Part shown: positions 9,264 through 16,031 of the stretch, piece after piece
Position numbering within the stretch: position 1 is the first letter of the stretch
Layout: each line of letters starts with the position of its first letter
NCBI GenBank assembly: GCA_913020245.1
Contig: CAJWAD010000028.1
Coordinates: 1-34,057, forward strand
Direction of reading: 5' to 3'
Origin: an uncultured Oleiphilus sp.
GTDB lineage: Bacteria > Pseudomonadota > Gammaproteobacteria > Pseudomonadales > Oleiphilaceae
Length of the DNA stretch: 34,057 nucleotides
Made by a program: the position numbers and the translations under genes
The notes under the pieces: generated by a model
What the model saw: only the letters and a program-made list of their open reading frames with translations
Database searches by the model: none
Told to the model about the DNA's origin: nothing

Positions 9264-9566
9264 TTATTCCCACCAACCCACAAGATTCATGTACAAAATC
9301 GTCGCCGGCGCAATTAAGAAGGTCGTAATGCCTACCGTTTCATCCGTAGATTCTTCATTATTTTCGTTTACCCGAAAACCATTCTCTTTGCCAGACGTGT
9401 AATAATTACGGCCGCGATGGCGCACAAAATATTTGTCTGTCGACTCTTCGTCTTCCATGGTGAATTCTGTTTGATAGGCCGGCTGAAATTCCTCGTCCTC
9501 CGCGAAACTGGCGCATGAGAAAACGCTGATCAAAAACACTACTAGTAAATGAGGCAATTTATCCAT
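9264..9566 (-). CDS. Small exported protein of unknown function, EESTD repeat
   Basis: 100 residues; I do not recognise a family. Residues 4-22 form a signal peptide (LPHLLVVFLISVFSCASFA). Cleavage after SFA is likely. The SVFSC sequence is a poor lipobox because Phe is at -2, but a lipoprotein is not excluded. The mature part is rich in Glu, Asp, Asn and aromatic residues and contains EESTD twice (residues 40-44 and 71-75), written with different synonymous codons. A hydrophobic C-terminal stretch (GITTFLIAPATILYMNLVGWW) could be a membrane segment or a beta strand. It lies between murJ and ribF, which are usually adjacent, and has its own terminator. A signal peptide, codon-level constraint and terminator make a real gene likely. 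Confidence 0.75.
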   Translation of the reverse strand: MDKLPHLLVVFLISVFSCASFAEDEEFQPAYQTEFTMEDEESTDKYFVRHRGRNYYTSGKENGFRVNENNEESTDETVGITTFLIAPATILYMNLVGWWE

Positions 9567-9760
9567 ATCGAATCTCTAACTCTCGTCGTACGCTTTCAAC
9601 TTTGCTGGCGATCACTTTTTGATCACATACACAATCCTAATTAAATGCCCATGTCGTGCGAAAATAAAGTTAATTCACAAAGGATTACACGAACTTAGGG
9701 TCAGAACGAGGGCTAGTTATCATTTCTTGTATGCACAGGTGCCAGCGTAGTTTAAAAACG

Positions 9761-11356
9761 TTAGCCCCGTCCTTTCTGGAAGAACAAGTTTTTTAAATTC
9801 ATTCCGCTCGCGAGCAAGCACAAAAAATACACACTTATACCCAGCGCAACAAGGATAAGCATTTGCGAAATACGCTCCCATAGCGACATAACAAGCCAGC
9901 GTTCGGGCGATTCTGCGAAATACGCAACACTCACAAACATTAGAATCAAGGCGAAACCTATGCGCACTATAAATAGCGCCCAACCTGCGGTGGCGACGTA
10001 AACATGCTGTGCGCGCAAACCTCGATACAAGAGAAAGGCATTCAGTACTGCAGACAAACTCGTCGCTAGCGCGAGGCCAACGTGCTTAAGCGACCAGATA
10101 AGCGCCAAGTTCAACAGCATATTTGCGAGCATCGCGTAGATACCAATTTTTACGGGGGTTTTCATGTCCTGTCGCGAAAAATAACCCGGCGCTAACACTT
10201 TGATTAGCATGAAAGCGAGCAAACCAACCGCATAGGCCTGCAAACTCATCGCGGCCATTGCTACATCATGCTCACTCAACGCGCCGTAATGAAACAAAGT
10301 GGTAATAAGCGGTTCAGCTAGGTAAACAAGGGCCAGTGCGGCAGGCGCGCCAACTAAAATCACCATGCGCAAGGCCCAGTCCATGGTCGATGAAAAATCG
10401 GCATCTGACTTCTCAGCGTGATTTGCTGATAAGGCGGGCAAAATAACGGTGGCAATGGCGATGCCGAATACGCCGAGAGGAAGCTCCACCAGACGATCTG
10501 AATAATATAACCAAGACACACTACCCGTGGTTAAAAACGAGGCCAAAACAGTATCTAAGAGAAGGTTAATCTGACTGACCGAAACACCAAAAAGTGCGGG
10601 CACCATCAGCTTACAAATACGCTGCACGCCTTCATGCTGGTAGTCTAATCGTGGTCGTGGCAACAAGCCCTTTTTCAACAAAAAGGGGAACTGAAAGAAA
10701 AACTGTAGAACCCCCGCAAAAAGCACTCCCCAAGCCAAACTTATGACGGGTATATCAATGCGTGGTGCGAGAAACAGTGCCGACGCAATCAATACAAGAT
10801 TTAAAAGTACCGGAGTAAAAGCGGGCACCGCAAAATTACCATAACTATTAAGCACCGCACCCGCGAAGGCAGTAAGAGAAATAAGCATCAAGTAAGGGAA
10901 AGTAATACTCAACATTTGCGCCGCAAGCGCATATTTTTCTGGCTCATCGATGAACCCTGGCGCAAAAAGCGCCGTAATCCACGGTGCGCCTATTACCCCT
11001 ACGAAGGTAAACACCAACAAAATAAAACCTAAAACGCCGGCTACAGAGGCTAGTAAACGCTTCACTTCATGGACATTTTGACGTTTGTAATCCGCTAAAA
11101 CGGGAATAAACGCTTGAGAAAAGGCTCCCTCGGCGAACAACCGACGAAAGAAATTAGGGATTTTAAACGCCACAAAAAAAGCATCAGCACCTGCTGAAGC
11201 GCCGAAAAAGTTGGCAAAAACAACATCACGCGCCAGCCCCATTACGCGAGACAGCATCGTCATCACGCCCACTACTAATGACGATTTAAACAAGCGCGCG
11301 CGTATGGTCGTAGATGAGATGGCCGATTCAGATTTAGTATTCATCTTATCGCTCAT
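9761..11356 (-). CDS. murJ: MurJ (MviN), lipid II flippase
   Basis: 531 residues, a polytopic inner-membrane protein of the MOP superfamily with about 14 helices. The N-terminal region is diagnostic: SRVMGLARDVVFANFFGASAG, then AFFVAFKIPNFFRRLFAEGA and FSQAFIPVLADYK, which contain the conserved Arg/Asp residues of the MurJ cavity. It flips lipid II to the periplasm for peptidoglycan synthesis. The family normally adjoins ribF; here 195 bases and a small exported-protein gene follow it. The start at 11356 is the first ATG of the reading frame and leaves a short polar N-terminus before helix 1. Confidence 0.97.
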   Translation of the reverse strand: MSDKMNTKSESAISSTTIRARLFKSSLVVGVMTMLSRVMGLARDVVFANFFGASAGADAFFVAFKIPNFFRRLFAEGAFSQAFIPVLADYKRQNVHEVKRLLASVAGVLGFILLVFTFVGVIGAPWITALFAPGFIDEPEKYALAAQMLSITFPYLMLISLTAFAGAVLNSYGNFAVPAFTPVLLNLVLIASALFLAPRIDIPVISLAWGVLFAGVLQFFFQFPFLLKKGLLPRPRLDYQHEGVQRICKLMVPALFGVSVSQINLLLDTVLASFLTTGSVSWLYYSDRLVELPLGVFGIAIATVILPALSANHAEKSDADFSSTMDWALRMVILVGAPAALALVYLAEPLITTLFHYGALSEHDVAMAAMSLQAYAVGLLAFMLIKVLAPGYFSRQDMKTPVKIGIYAMLANMLLNLALIWSLKHVGLALATSLSAVLNAFLLYRGLRAQHVYVATAGWALFIVRIGFALILMFVSVAYFAESPERWLVMSLWERISQMLILVALGISVYFLCLLASGMNLKNLFFQKGRG

Positions 11357-11467
11357 GAGGCAGTGTCGTGTCTATATTTATCAAGTGGTGAAGATGCGCT
11401 CATGCTACTCGACTATCGTCAGAGTTTCACTATGCTTAAACCATCGTTTATTCAGTAGGCTTCAATC

Positions 11468-11836
11468 ATGGACAAAAATATTAATCGTTTGCTGCTAAAG
11501 TTCGAGCAGTTATTGCGTGACACGAATCGTGAGCATATAAACCCTAAAATAGATGAGGTCTGCATCAATGATCTTAAGCCTATTATTAATTTAGTGGCTC
11601 GATCACGCGCGTCGTACCTCGCACACCTGTTCGAGTTGTGTAAAAAATATGATGACGGAGAAAATTTCCCAAGCGCCGAGGAGCTTAAACGCCTTCGCGC
11701 CTACCGCAACCGTTTCCTCGAACTTGCAGATGGCGCTAAGTCGTTCGAAATTTCAATCCAGCGAGGCTATTTAGATTTAAAAGAAGACAACCTAAACCTA
11801 AAAAAAGATGAACGTTTTGATTTAAGCGACGATTAA
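11468..11836 (+). CDS. Hypothetical small soluble protein
   Basis: 122 residues with no signal peptide or membrane segment; I do not recognise the family. The composition (alternating Leu/Ile with Lys/Arg/Glu/Asp) predicts a mostly alpha-helical cytoplasmic protein. The C-terminal third is strongly charged (DLKEDNLNLKKDERFDLSDD). It is transcribed divergently from murJ across 111 bases. The ATG at 11468 is the only reasonable start, though only a weak AGG lies upstream. It is the first gene of the block that separates murJ from rpsT. Reading-frame length and ordinary amino-acid usage support a real gene. Confidence 0.6.
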   Translation: MDKNINRLLLKFEQLLRDTNREHINPKIDEVCINDLKPIINLVARSRASYLAHLFELCKKYDDGENFPSAEELKRLRAYRNRFLELADGAKSFEISIQRGYLDLKEDNLNLKKDERFDLSDD

Positions 11837-12186
11837 CACGCGTCGAATCTACATGATCGTCTCATGCGATGGCGTTTTTATTCAGTGCGTCACACGACAC
11901 CACTGCTTCGCTTAATAAAAATACGTTTACGAAAAACACACCCTTTTTGAATGTGCAAAATAGGGCGACATGCCGAAACGCTTAGCCCATTCGAGCATAG
12001 CGATGCACTCGCGACATTCTTTGACGCTGTGAGTTAGTAGTCACTCACTACTGAAAAGTCTGAACCAGTATGATTTTATCGCCTCTTATACTACAGTTTG
12101 ACGCTTATTGGTCGCGCAGCCCCCAAAACCCGCTGCGACGCATCAGACAAAATAACGAATCGAACCCTGAACCTGAGCATAAGATA
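11837..12186. other. Gene-free stretch before the dehalogenase gene
   Basis: The open frame extends back from the dehalogenase to 12070, but that 39-residue extension is poorly protein-like and has no ribosome-binding site. At 12029-12052 two overlapping inverted repeats compete: GTGAGT/ACTCAC (12029-12034, 12043-12048) and AGTAGT/ACTACT (12036-12041, 12047-12052). A TTGACG at 12021-12026 lacks a convincing -10. No terminator for the preceding gene is evident. Confidence 0.5.
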
Positions 12187-13080
12187 ATGACTGATTTTTT
12201 GCGCACCCCCGATAAACGTTTTGAACGACTCCCAAATTATTCATTTGCCCCAAACTATGCGCAAATTGATGACATGCAAATGCACTATGTAGATGAAGGG
12301 CCGTCAACTGCGGATCCTGTTTTGATGCTGCATGGTGAACCTACGTGGTCATATTTATATCGACACATGATCCCCGTTTGCGCGGCCGCAGGTCATCGCG
12401 TCATCGCGCCAGACTTAATAGGTTTTGGGAAATCAGATAAGCCGACCCAACTCACCTCTTACTCTTACCAATCTCATATGAATTGGATTCAAGCGTTTAT
12501 CGATAAGTTAGAGCTGACTAACATTACGCTTGTCTGCCAAGACTGGGGATCACTATTAGGCCTGCGCTTGGCCGCCGAAAACGAACAACGTTTCAAAGCA
12601 ATTGCTGTGGGTAATGGCATGCTGCCGACTGGCGAGGAAAAGGTGCCAAGGGCTTTTAAAATTTGGCGGGCGTTTGCTTTAAACAGTCCATGGTTCCCCA
12701 TTGCAAAAATAGTAAATAGCGGTTGCTTTAAGACACTGAGTAAAGATGAACAGCGGGCATATAATGCACCATTCCCATCTAAGCAATTTAAAGTAGGCAC
12801 TCGCGCATTTCCTGCATTAGTACCAACCGAACCCACTAATCCAGCAAATGAAGCCAATAAAGCCGCCTGGCGAGTACTCGAGACCTGGCAAAAGCCGTTT
12901 TTAACTGCATTTAGCAACGGCGACCCGATAACACGCGGCGGCGACAAGTATATGCGACAGAGGGTCCCGGGGTCGAAAGGGCAAGATCATGTTACGCTAA
13001 TTGGCGGGCACTTTTTACAAGAGGACTCAGGCGCCGAATTCGCAAACGCGGTGAATCAAATGCTGGCAAAAATAGACTAA
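12187..13080 (+). CDS. dhmA: Haloalkane dehalogenase, type I (HLD-I) subfamily
   Basis: An alpha/beta hydrolase of 297 residues from the ATG at 12187, where MTDFLRTPDKRF matches the usual start of the subfamily. It hydrolyses carbon-halogen bonds of haloalkanes to alcohols. Expected HLD-I residues are present: HGEPTW (oxyanion Glu51), the nucleophile elbow CQDWGS with Asp119 and halide-binding Trp120, catalytic acid Asp246 in FSNGDP, and His275 in GGHFLQED. The acid position after strand 7 is the type I arrangement, as in DhlA and DppA. Cap-region Trp160 and Trp169 could give the second halide contact. The longer open frame from 12070 is probably not translated. The physiological substrate cannot be told from sequence, and a related hydrolase activity is possible. 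Confidence 0.88.
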   Translation: MTDFLRTPDKRFERLPNYSFAPNYAQIDDMQMHYVDEGPSTADPVLMLHGEPTWSYLYRHMIPVCAAAGHRVIAPDLIGFGKSDKPTQLTSYSYQSHMNWIQAFIDKLELTNITLVCQDWGSLLGLRLAAENEQRFKAIAVGNGMLPTGEEKVPRAFKIWRAFALNSPWFPIAKIVNSGCFKTLSKDEQRAYNAPFPSKQFKVGTRAFPALVPTEPTNPANEANKAAWRVLETWQKPFLTAFSNGDPITRGGDKYMRQRVPGSKGQDHVTLIGGHFLQEDSGAEFANAVNQMLAKID

Positions 13081-13089
13081 GTCTCTATT

Positions 13090-13126
13090 TTTCAAAAGAA
13101 AGCCCGATAAGAAAACTTATCGGGCT
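13090..13126 (-). terminator. Terminator of tandem RNA element, copy 1
   Basis: An 11-bp perfect stem (13101-13111 with 13116-13126, AGCCCGATAAG/CTTATCGGGCT) has a four-base loop and is followed on the minus strand by TTCTTTTG. The stem is identical to that at 13353-13378 while the loops differ (TTTT here, ATAT there). On the plus strand no T-run follows, so it terminates minus-strand transcription only. Confidence 0.85.
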
Positions 13127-13263
13127 AAGAAGAACTTCAAACGAAATCACTTTAAAAGTGGGACCAGAGTTAGCGGGCCTGAATCGCTAATCCCTAAGTC
13201 ATAACCGAATGTTAACAAACGCAAACGAGCGCGTCTGTTGCAAAGAGTTTGCATTCTGTAACA
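13092..13263 (-). ncRNA. Tandem structured RNA-like element, copy 1
   Basis: A unit of about 172 bases, repeated at 13342-13517. On the minus strand the order is: TGTTACAGAATGCAAA-like block, a 31-base variable segment, CTTAGGGA, a hairpin (TTAGCG, nine-base loop ATTCAGGCC, CGCTAA; 13170-13190), an outer GGGA/TCCC pairing (13191-13194 with 13160-13163), a small CACT/AGTG hairpin, the invariant ATTTCGTTTGAAGTTCTT, and the terminator. The 3' 110 bases are the best conserved part between copies. Retained pairing with base changes argues for a functional RNA, either a stand-alone small RNA or a 3' untranslated region. No promoter is obvious. I do not recognise an Rfam family. Confidence 0.55.
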
Positions 13264-13342
13264 TTTTGTTTCTGGTTACTTTTTCACCTACGCTACCAAC
13301 GCCTACGAAGCCTGCAGCAGTCAACAAAAGAACAGCGGCCAT
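13199..13342 (-). CDS. Possible 47-residue peptide ending at RNA element copy 1
   Basis: From an ATG at 13342 the frame encodes a hydrophobic start (MAAVLLLTAAGFVGVGSV), then a polar part with NKMLQNANSLQQ, ending in TGA just before the CTTAGGGA of copy 1. The equivalent frame upstream of copy 2 has NKLLHNAKYLQQ and stops at the same place. No ribosome-binding site precedes the ATG, which abuts the copy 2 terminator. A longer frame from a GTG at 13402 would translate that terminator and is unlikely. Four of the six differences in the shared 12 codons change the amino acid, so evidence for coding is weak. Confidence 0.25.
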   Translation of the reverse strand: MAAVLLLTAAGFVGVGSVGEKVTRNKMLQNANSLQQTRSFAFVNIRL

Positions 13343-13517
13343 CAAAAGAAAAAGCCCGATAAGATATCTTATCGGGCTGTAAAGAACTTCAAACGAAATC
13401 ACTATAAAAAGTGAGACTAAGAGTGAACGGGCCTGAATCGTTTTTCCCTAAGTCATGAAACAAGCTTACTGCGCGGAGACGCATGAATCTGTTGTAAATA
13501 TTTTGCATTGTGTAACA
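13342..13517 (-). ncRNA. Tandem structured RNA-like element, copy 2
   Basis: Second copy of the unit at 13092-13263, in the same orientation, about 80 bases upstream of it. The hairpin here is AACG, loop ATTCAGGCC, CGTT (13426-13442). Against copy 1 the loop is identical and the third stem pair is A-T instead of G-C. The outer stem is GGGA with TCTC, kept by one G-U pair. The CACT/AGTG hairpin and the ATTTCGTTTGAAGTTCTT stretch are retained, and the terminator stem is identical. It lies divergently from the exported-protein gene at 13597. The boundaries, especially the 5' end, are estimates from the extent of similarity. Confidence 0.55.
13343..13378 (-). terminator. Terminator of tandem RNA element, copy 2
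   Basis: The stem AGCCCGATAAG/CTTATCGGGCT (13353-13363 and 13368-13378) has an ATAT loop and is followed on the minus strand by TTTTTCTTTTG. It separates copy 2 from copy 1, implying that each copy can be an independent transcript. Confidence 0.88.
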
Positions 13518-13554
13518 ATTTATTATCAACAGACCTCTCATCAACCGCCCCCAT
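13453..13554 (-). CDS. Possible 33-residue peptide ending at RNA element copy 2
   Basis: From an ATG at 13554 the frame encodes 33 residues (beginning MGAVDERSVDNKLLHNAKYL) and ends in TGA directly before the conserved CTTAGGGA of copy 2. It aligns without gaps to the C-terminal 33 residues of the frame at 13199-13342, with identical G, V, E, N, K, L, N, A, L, Q and Q positions and the same stop position. There is no ribosome-binding site before the ATG. The similarity may only reflect the underlying DNA duplication. Confidence 0.25.
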   Translation of the reverse strand: MGAVDERSVDNKLLHNAKYLQQIHASPRSKLVS

Positions 13555-13596
13555 TTTTAAACACTACTAGAAAAAGAATATAAACAAGGAGTTAGC

Positions 13597-14163
13597 ATGA
13601 AAGCTATACATAAAAAGATTAGCTTAAATTTCAAATATCTCTCTATTATTTTTTGTTTTCTTCATGCTTTGTCTGCCTCAGCAACGGATCTTGATGCATC
13701 AAACATTGAACAATGGCTACGCGCACAGGCCGCATTCATTGCTTGGGGCGATACGCATCAAAAAGAACTCAATAAATACTCGCCACCACAAAGCGCAACC
13801 GAGCAGTTAGACGCGAACGCAATAATTGAACCGATTAAAAAAGCAAAACTTTATGATTCGGCGGCCAATGTGGCGACCAGCCAAGGATTTAAGTCACTGG
13901 AAGAATGGGCTGAATTAAGCATTAAAATTAGCAAAACTGCTGCCACCATCATAATGAGTCAGCAACCACAGGCTCTTAGCGATGAAAAAATAAAAGAACT
14001 TCAAGAAGATACGCGTATACCAGAGGCTCAGAAAAAAGAAATGCTCAAGCTAATGAAGCAAAATTTGGCGCTCAGTAAAAAACTTCGCGAAGGAGTAAGC
14101 GAAAATGACCAAAAAACGCTCTCACCCTTTTTAGACGATATTCGTAAGACAATGCGACAGTAA
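13597..14163 (+). CDS. Exported protein of unknown function
   Basis: 188 residues, family not recognised. The N-terminus is a signal peptide: basic MKAIHKKISLNFKY, hydrophobic LSIIFCFLHALSA, probable cleavage after SASA near residue 29. The mature part is polar, helix-prone and rich in Lys, Glu, Gln and Ala, with no Cys after the signal, so it is probably a soluble periplasmic protein. Between residues 130 and 165 the spacing of hydrophobics suggests a helical hairpin or coiled coil. The start is well supported by AAGGAG six bases upstream. The gene is divergent from the tandem RNA elements and lies 113 bases before the alcohol dehydrogenase gene in the same direction, possibly co-transcribed with it. 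Confidence 0.75.
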   Translation: MKAIHKKISLNFKYLSIIFCFLHALSASATDLDASNIEQWLRAQAAFIAWGDTHQKELNKYSPPQSATEQLDANAIIEPIKKAKLYDSAANVATSQGFKSLEEWAELSIKISKTAATIIMSQQPQALSDEKIKELQEDTRIPEAQKKEMLKLMKQNLALSKKLREGVSENDQKTLSPFLDDIRKTMRQ

Positions 14164-14276
14164 TACTTACCAATATATGAACAGACTGTTCCAACTGTTG
14201 TGGCGAGACAAGCCTTGCATAATTAGAGCTATTACTCTAAATTTTAAAACTTGTTCGATCACTAATAGAGATTTCT

Positions 14277-15485
14277 ATGCTGTTCCCTGTCAAAGTTCAA
14301 TATTATAAAAGCATGGCTAAAGCGTTAAAAATCGCAGCAGCCGTAATCCCGATGCCAAAACCAACTTTATTTACTGGCGCGGATTCTTCGCTCGAGTTAT
14401 GCGAAGCCATTGCTCAAATCGGTATAAGAAAACTTCTTATCGTGAGCGACGAAGTATTAGTGAGCCTCGGTTTATTGAACAAGATTACAGCCAAACTTGA
14501 TGAACTTTCCGTCTCTTACGTGGTATACGACGCCATTTTACCCGACCCAACCTATGACCAAGTTGAAAATGGCTTGTCTTTTTTGAAACAGAATCAATGC
14601 GAGGCGGTTCTTGCCGTGGGTGGCGGTTCACCAATTGATGCGAGCAAAGCAATTTGCGCACGTGCAACAAATGATAAGCCTATTACGAAAATGGCAGGGC
14701 TTTTTAAATTACGTAGTGCGCCCTTACCATTTTTTGCGGTGCCCACAACCGCAGGCACTGGCTCGGAAGTAACGATCGTATCGGTCGTCTCGGATCCCGT
14801 AACGCATCAGAAAACACCTATTATTGATCCTAAGCTTGTTCCAATGATGGCTGCACTCGATGGCAACCTGATGCTCGGGCTACCTGCAGGGGTAACAGCG
14901 GCCACCGGTATGGATGCATTAACACATGCTATCGAATCATACATCTCAGTTAACGCGACCCCTGAAACGAGTGGCTACGCCCTCGCGGCAGTAAAACTCA
15001 TCATGAAAAACCTTGAGGTTGCAGTGAAAGATGGAAAGAACTTTGAAGCACGCCAAAACATGGCGATGGCGTCTTATTACGCAGGCCTTGCTTTTACAAA
15101 AGCGGGAGTCGGCTACGTGCACGCGATCGCCCACAACTTTGGTGCGCTATATGCGACCCCGCATGGCTTAGCAAATTCAATTGTGCTGCCTCACATTCTA
15201 GAATTCTCAAAAGACGATATAACCACGAAACTCGCTGAACTCGCAGTTGCAAGTGATTTAAAAACAAGCCGACAAAGCGAGAACCAATTAGCGGACAAAT
15301 TTATTAAACAAATTCGTTTTATGCAGAAAGAATTTAATATCCCAGAAACCTTGGATTCTCTGAAACAAGATGATATCCCCAAGATAGCTAAATTAGCATT
15401 GGATGAAGCGCACAAAAACTACCCTGTGCCAAAGTACATGGACCAACAAGACTGCGAACACCTCATTGCAAAAATGGTCGCCTAA
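14277..15485 (+). CDS. Iron-containing (group III) alcohol dehydrogenase
   Basis: 402 residues, NAD(P)-dependent with a divalent metal, interconverting alcohols and aldehydes or ketones. Dinucleotide binding is shown by GGGSPIDASK (residues 115-124) and PTTAGTGSEVT (156-166). The metal ligands of the FucO/AdhB family are in place: Asp213 and His217 (GMDALTHAIE), His282 and His296 (GYVHAIAHNFGALYATPHG). The first 25 residues are a hydrophobic/basic extension before the usual PTLFTG start. An internal ATG at 14313 is an alternative, but an AGAG site supports 14277. Substrate is not predictable. It shares a block with a haloalkane dehalogenase whose products are alcohols, though they are not adjacent. 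Confidence 0.9.
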   Translation: MLFPVKVQYYKSMAKALKIAAAVIPMPKPTLFTGADSSLELCEAIAQIGIRKLLIVSDEVLVSLGLLNKITAKLDELSVSYVVYDAILPDPTYDQVENGLSFLKQNQCEAVLAVGGGSPIDASKAICARATNDKPITKMAGLFKLRSAPLPFFAVPTTAGTGSEVTIVSVVSDPVTHQKTPIIDPKLVPMMAALDGNLMLGLPAGVTAATGMDALTHAIESYISVNATPETSGYALAAVKLIMKNLEVAVKDGKNFEARQNMAMASYYAGLAFTKAGVGYVHAIAHNFGALYATPHGLANSIVLPHILEFSKDDITTKLAELAVASDLKTSRQSENQLADKFIKQIRFMQKEFNIPETLDSLKQDDIPKIAKLALDEAHKNYPVPKYMDQQDCEHLIAKMVA

Positions 15486-15506
15486 CGCTGAAGAAACTAT
15501 AAACTA

Positions 15507-15535
15507 TTGACAAAGACCCTCTAAAACGGCATAGT
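15507..15535 (+). promoter_or_regulatory. Sigma70 promoter of rpsT
   Basis: A perfect TTGACA (15507-15512) lies 17 bases before CATAGT (15530-15535). Transcription would start near 15542, followed by GC-containing bases, and gives a leader of about 110 bases before the rpsT GTG. A strong promoter is expected for a ribosomal protein gene. Confidence 0.85.
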
Positions 15536-15653
15536 CTCGCGTCATTTTTATAGACGGTCTTTGTTTACTGTTTCGCCTTGGTGTAAATCACTGAGAAGTT
15601 AGCAAAACAAACCCCAGCAAAAGCAATTCGCGAATTTAATTAGGAGCAATACG

Positions 15654-15920
15654 GTGGCCAACTCCCCATCTTCAAAGAAACGCGCGCGTCAACAAGAAAA
15701 ACGCCGCCAACATAACGCAAGCCAACGCTCGATGGTGCGCACTTATATCAAGAAAGTTGATGTTCAGATAGATAGTGGCAACTATGATGAAGCTCAAGCC
15801 GCGCTAATCACGGCAAAGCCTCTCATCGACAGCATGGTTAATAAAGGGATCTTCCCAAAGAACAAAGCGGCGCGTGTTAAGAGCCGTTTAAACGCTAAGG
15901 TGAAAGCACTGCAAGCGTGA
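15654..15920 (+). CDS. rpsT: Ribosomal protein bS20
   Basis: 88 residues, full length. The N-terminus (ANSPSSKKRARQQEKRRQHN) and the region ending KNKAARVKSRLNAKVKAL are typical of S20, which binds 16S rRNA in the small subunit body. The start is GTG rather than ATG, placed eight bases after AGGAG. Poor start codons on rpsT are known in enterobacteria (UUG in E. coli) and linked to translational autoregulation; the GTG here may act similarly (inference). It has its own promoter and a strong terminator and stands alone. Confidence 0.98.
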   Translation: MANSPSSKKRARQQEKRRQHNASQRSMVRTYIKKVDVQIDSGNYDEAQAALITAKPLIDSMVNKGIFPKNKAARVKSRLNAKVKALQA

Positions 15921-15927
15921 TAACTAC

Positions 15928-15972
15928 AAAGACATAAAAAAACCGAGCACTGCTCGGTTTTTTTATGTCTTT
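15928..15972. terminator. Bidirectional terminator between rpsT and proB
   Basis: A perfect 22-bp inverted repeat around one central base: 15928-15949 pairs with 15951-15972. The GC core (CCGAGCA/TGCTCGG) is flanked by seven A and seven T, so each strand shows a hairpin followed by a T-run. It serves convergent rpsT (plus) and the proB operon (minus). Confidence 0.93.
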
Positions 15973-16031
15973 CATATACTAAAAAGATACCTGAGTAACG
16001 GCTGCTGAAGACGTCGATACGTTCGATACGT

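Noticed and set aside
12070-12186. 39-residue N-terminal extension of the dehalogenase
   Set aside because: No ribosome-binding site, unlike the family N-terminus, and the ATG at 12187 gives the usual length.
13199-13402. 67-residue minus-strand frame starting with GTG at 13402
   Set aside because: Its first 20 codons translate the terminator stem of RNA element copy 2, so the frame as a whole is not a plausible gene; only the part after 13342 is kept, at low confidence.
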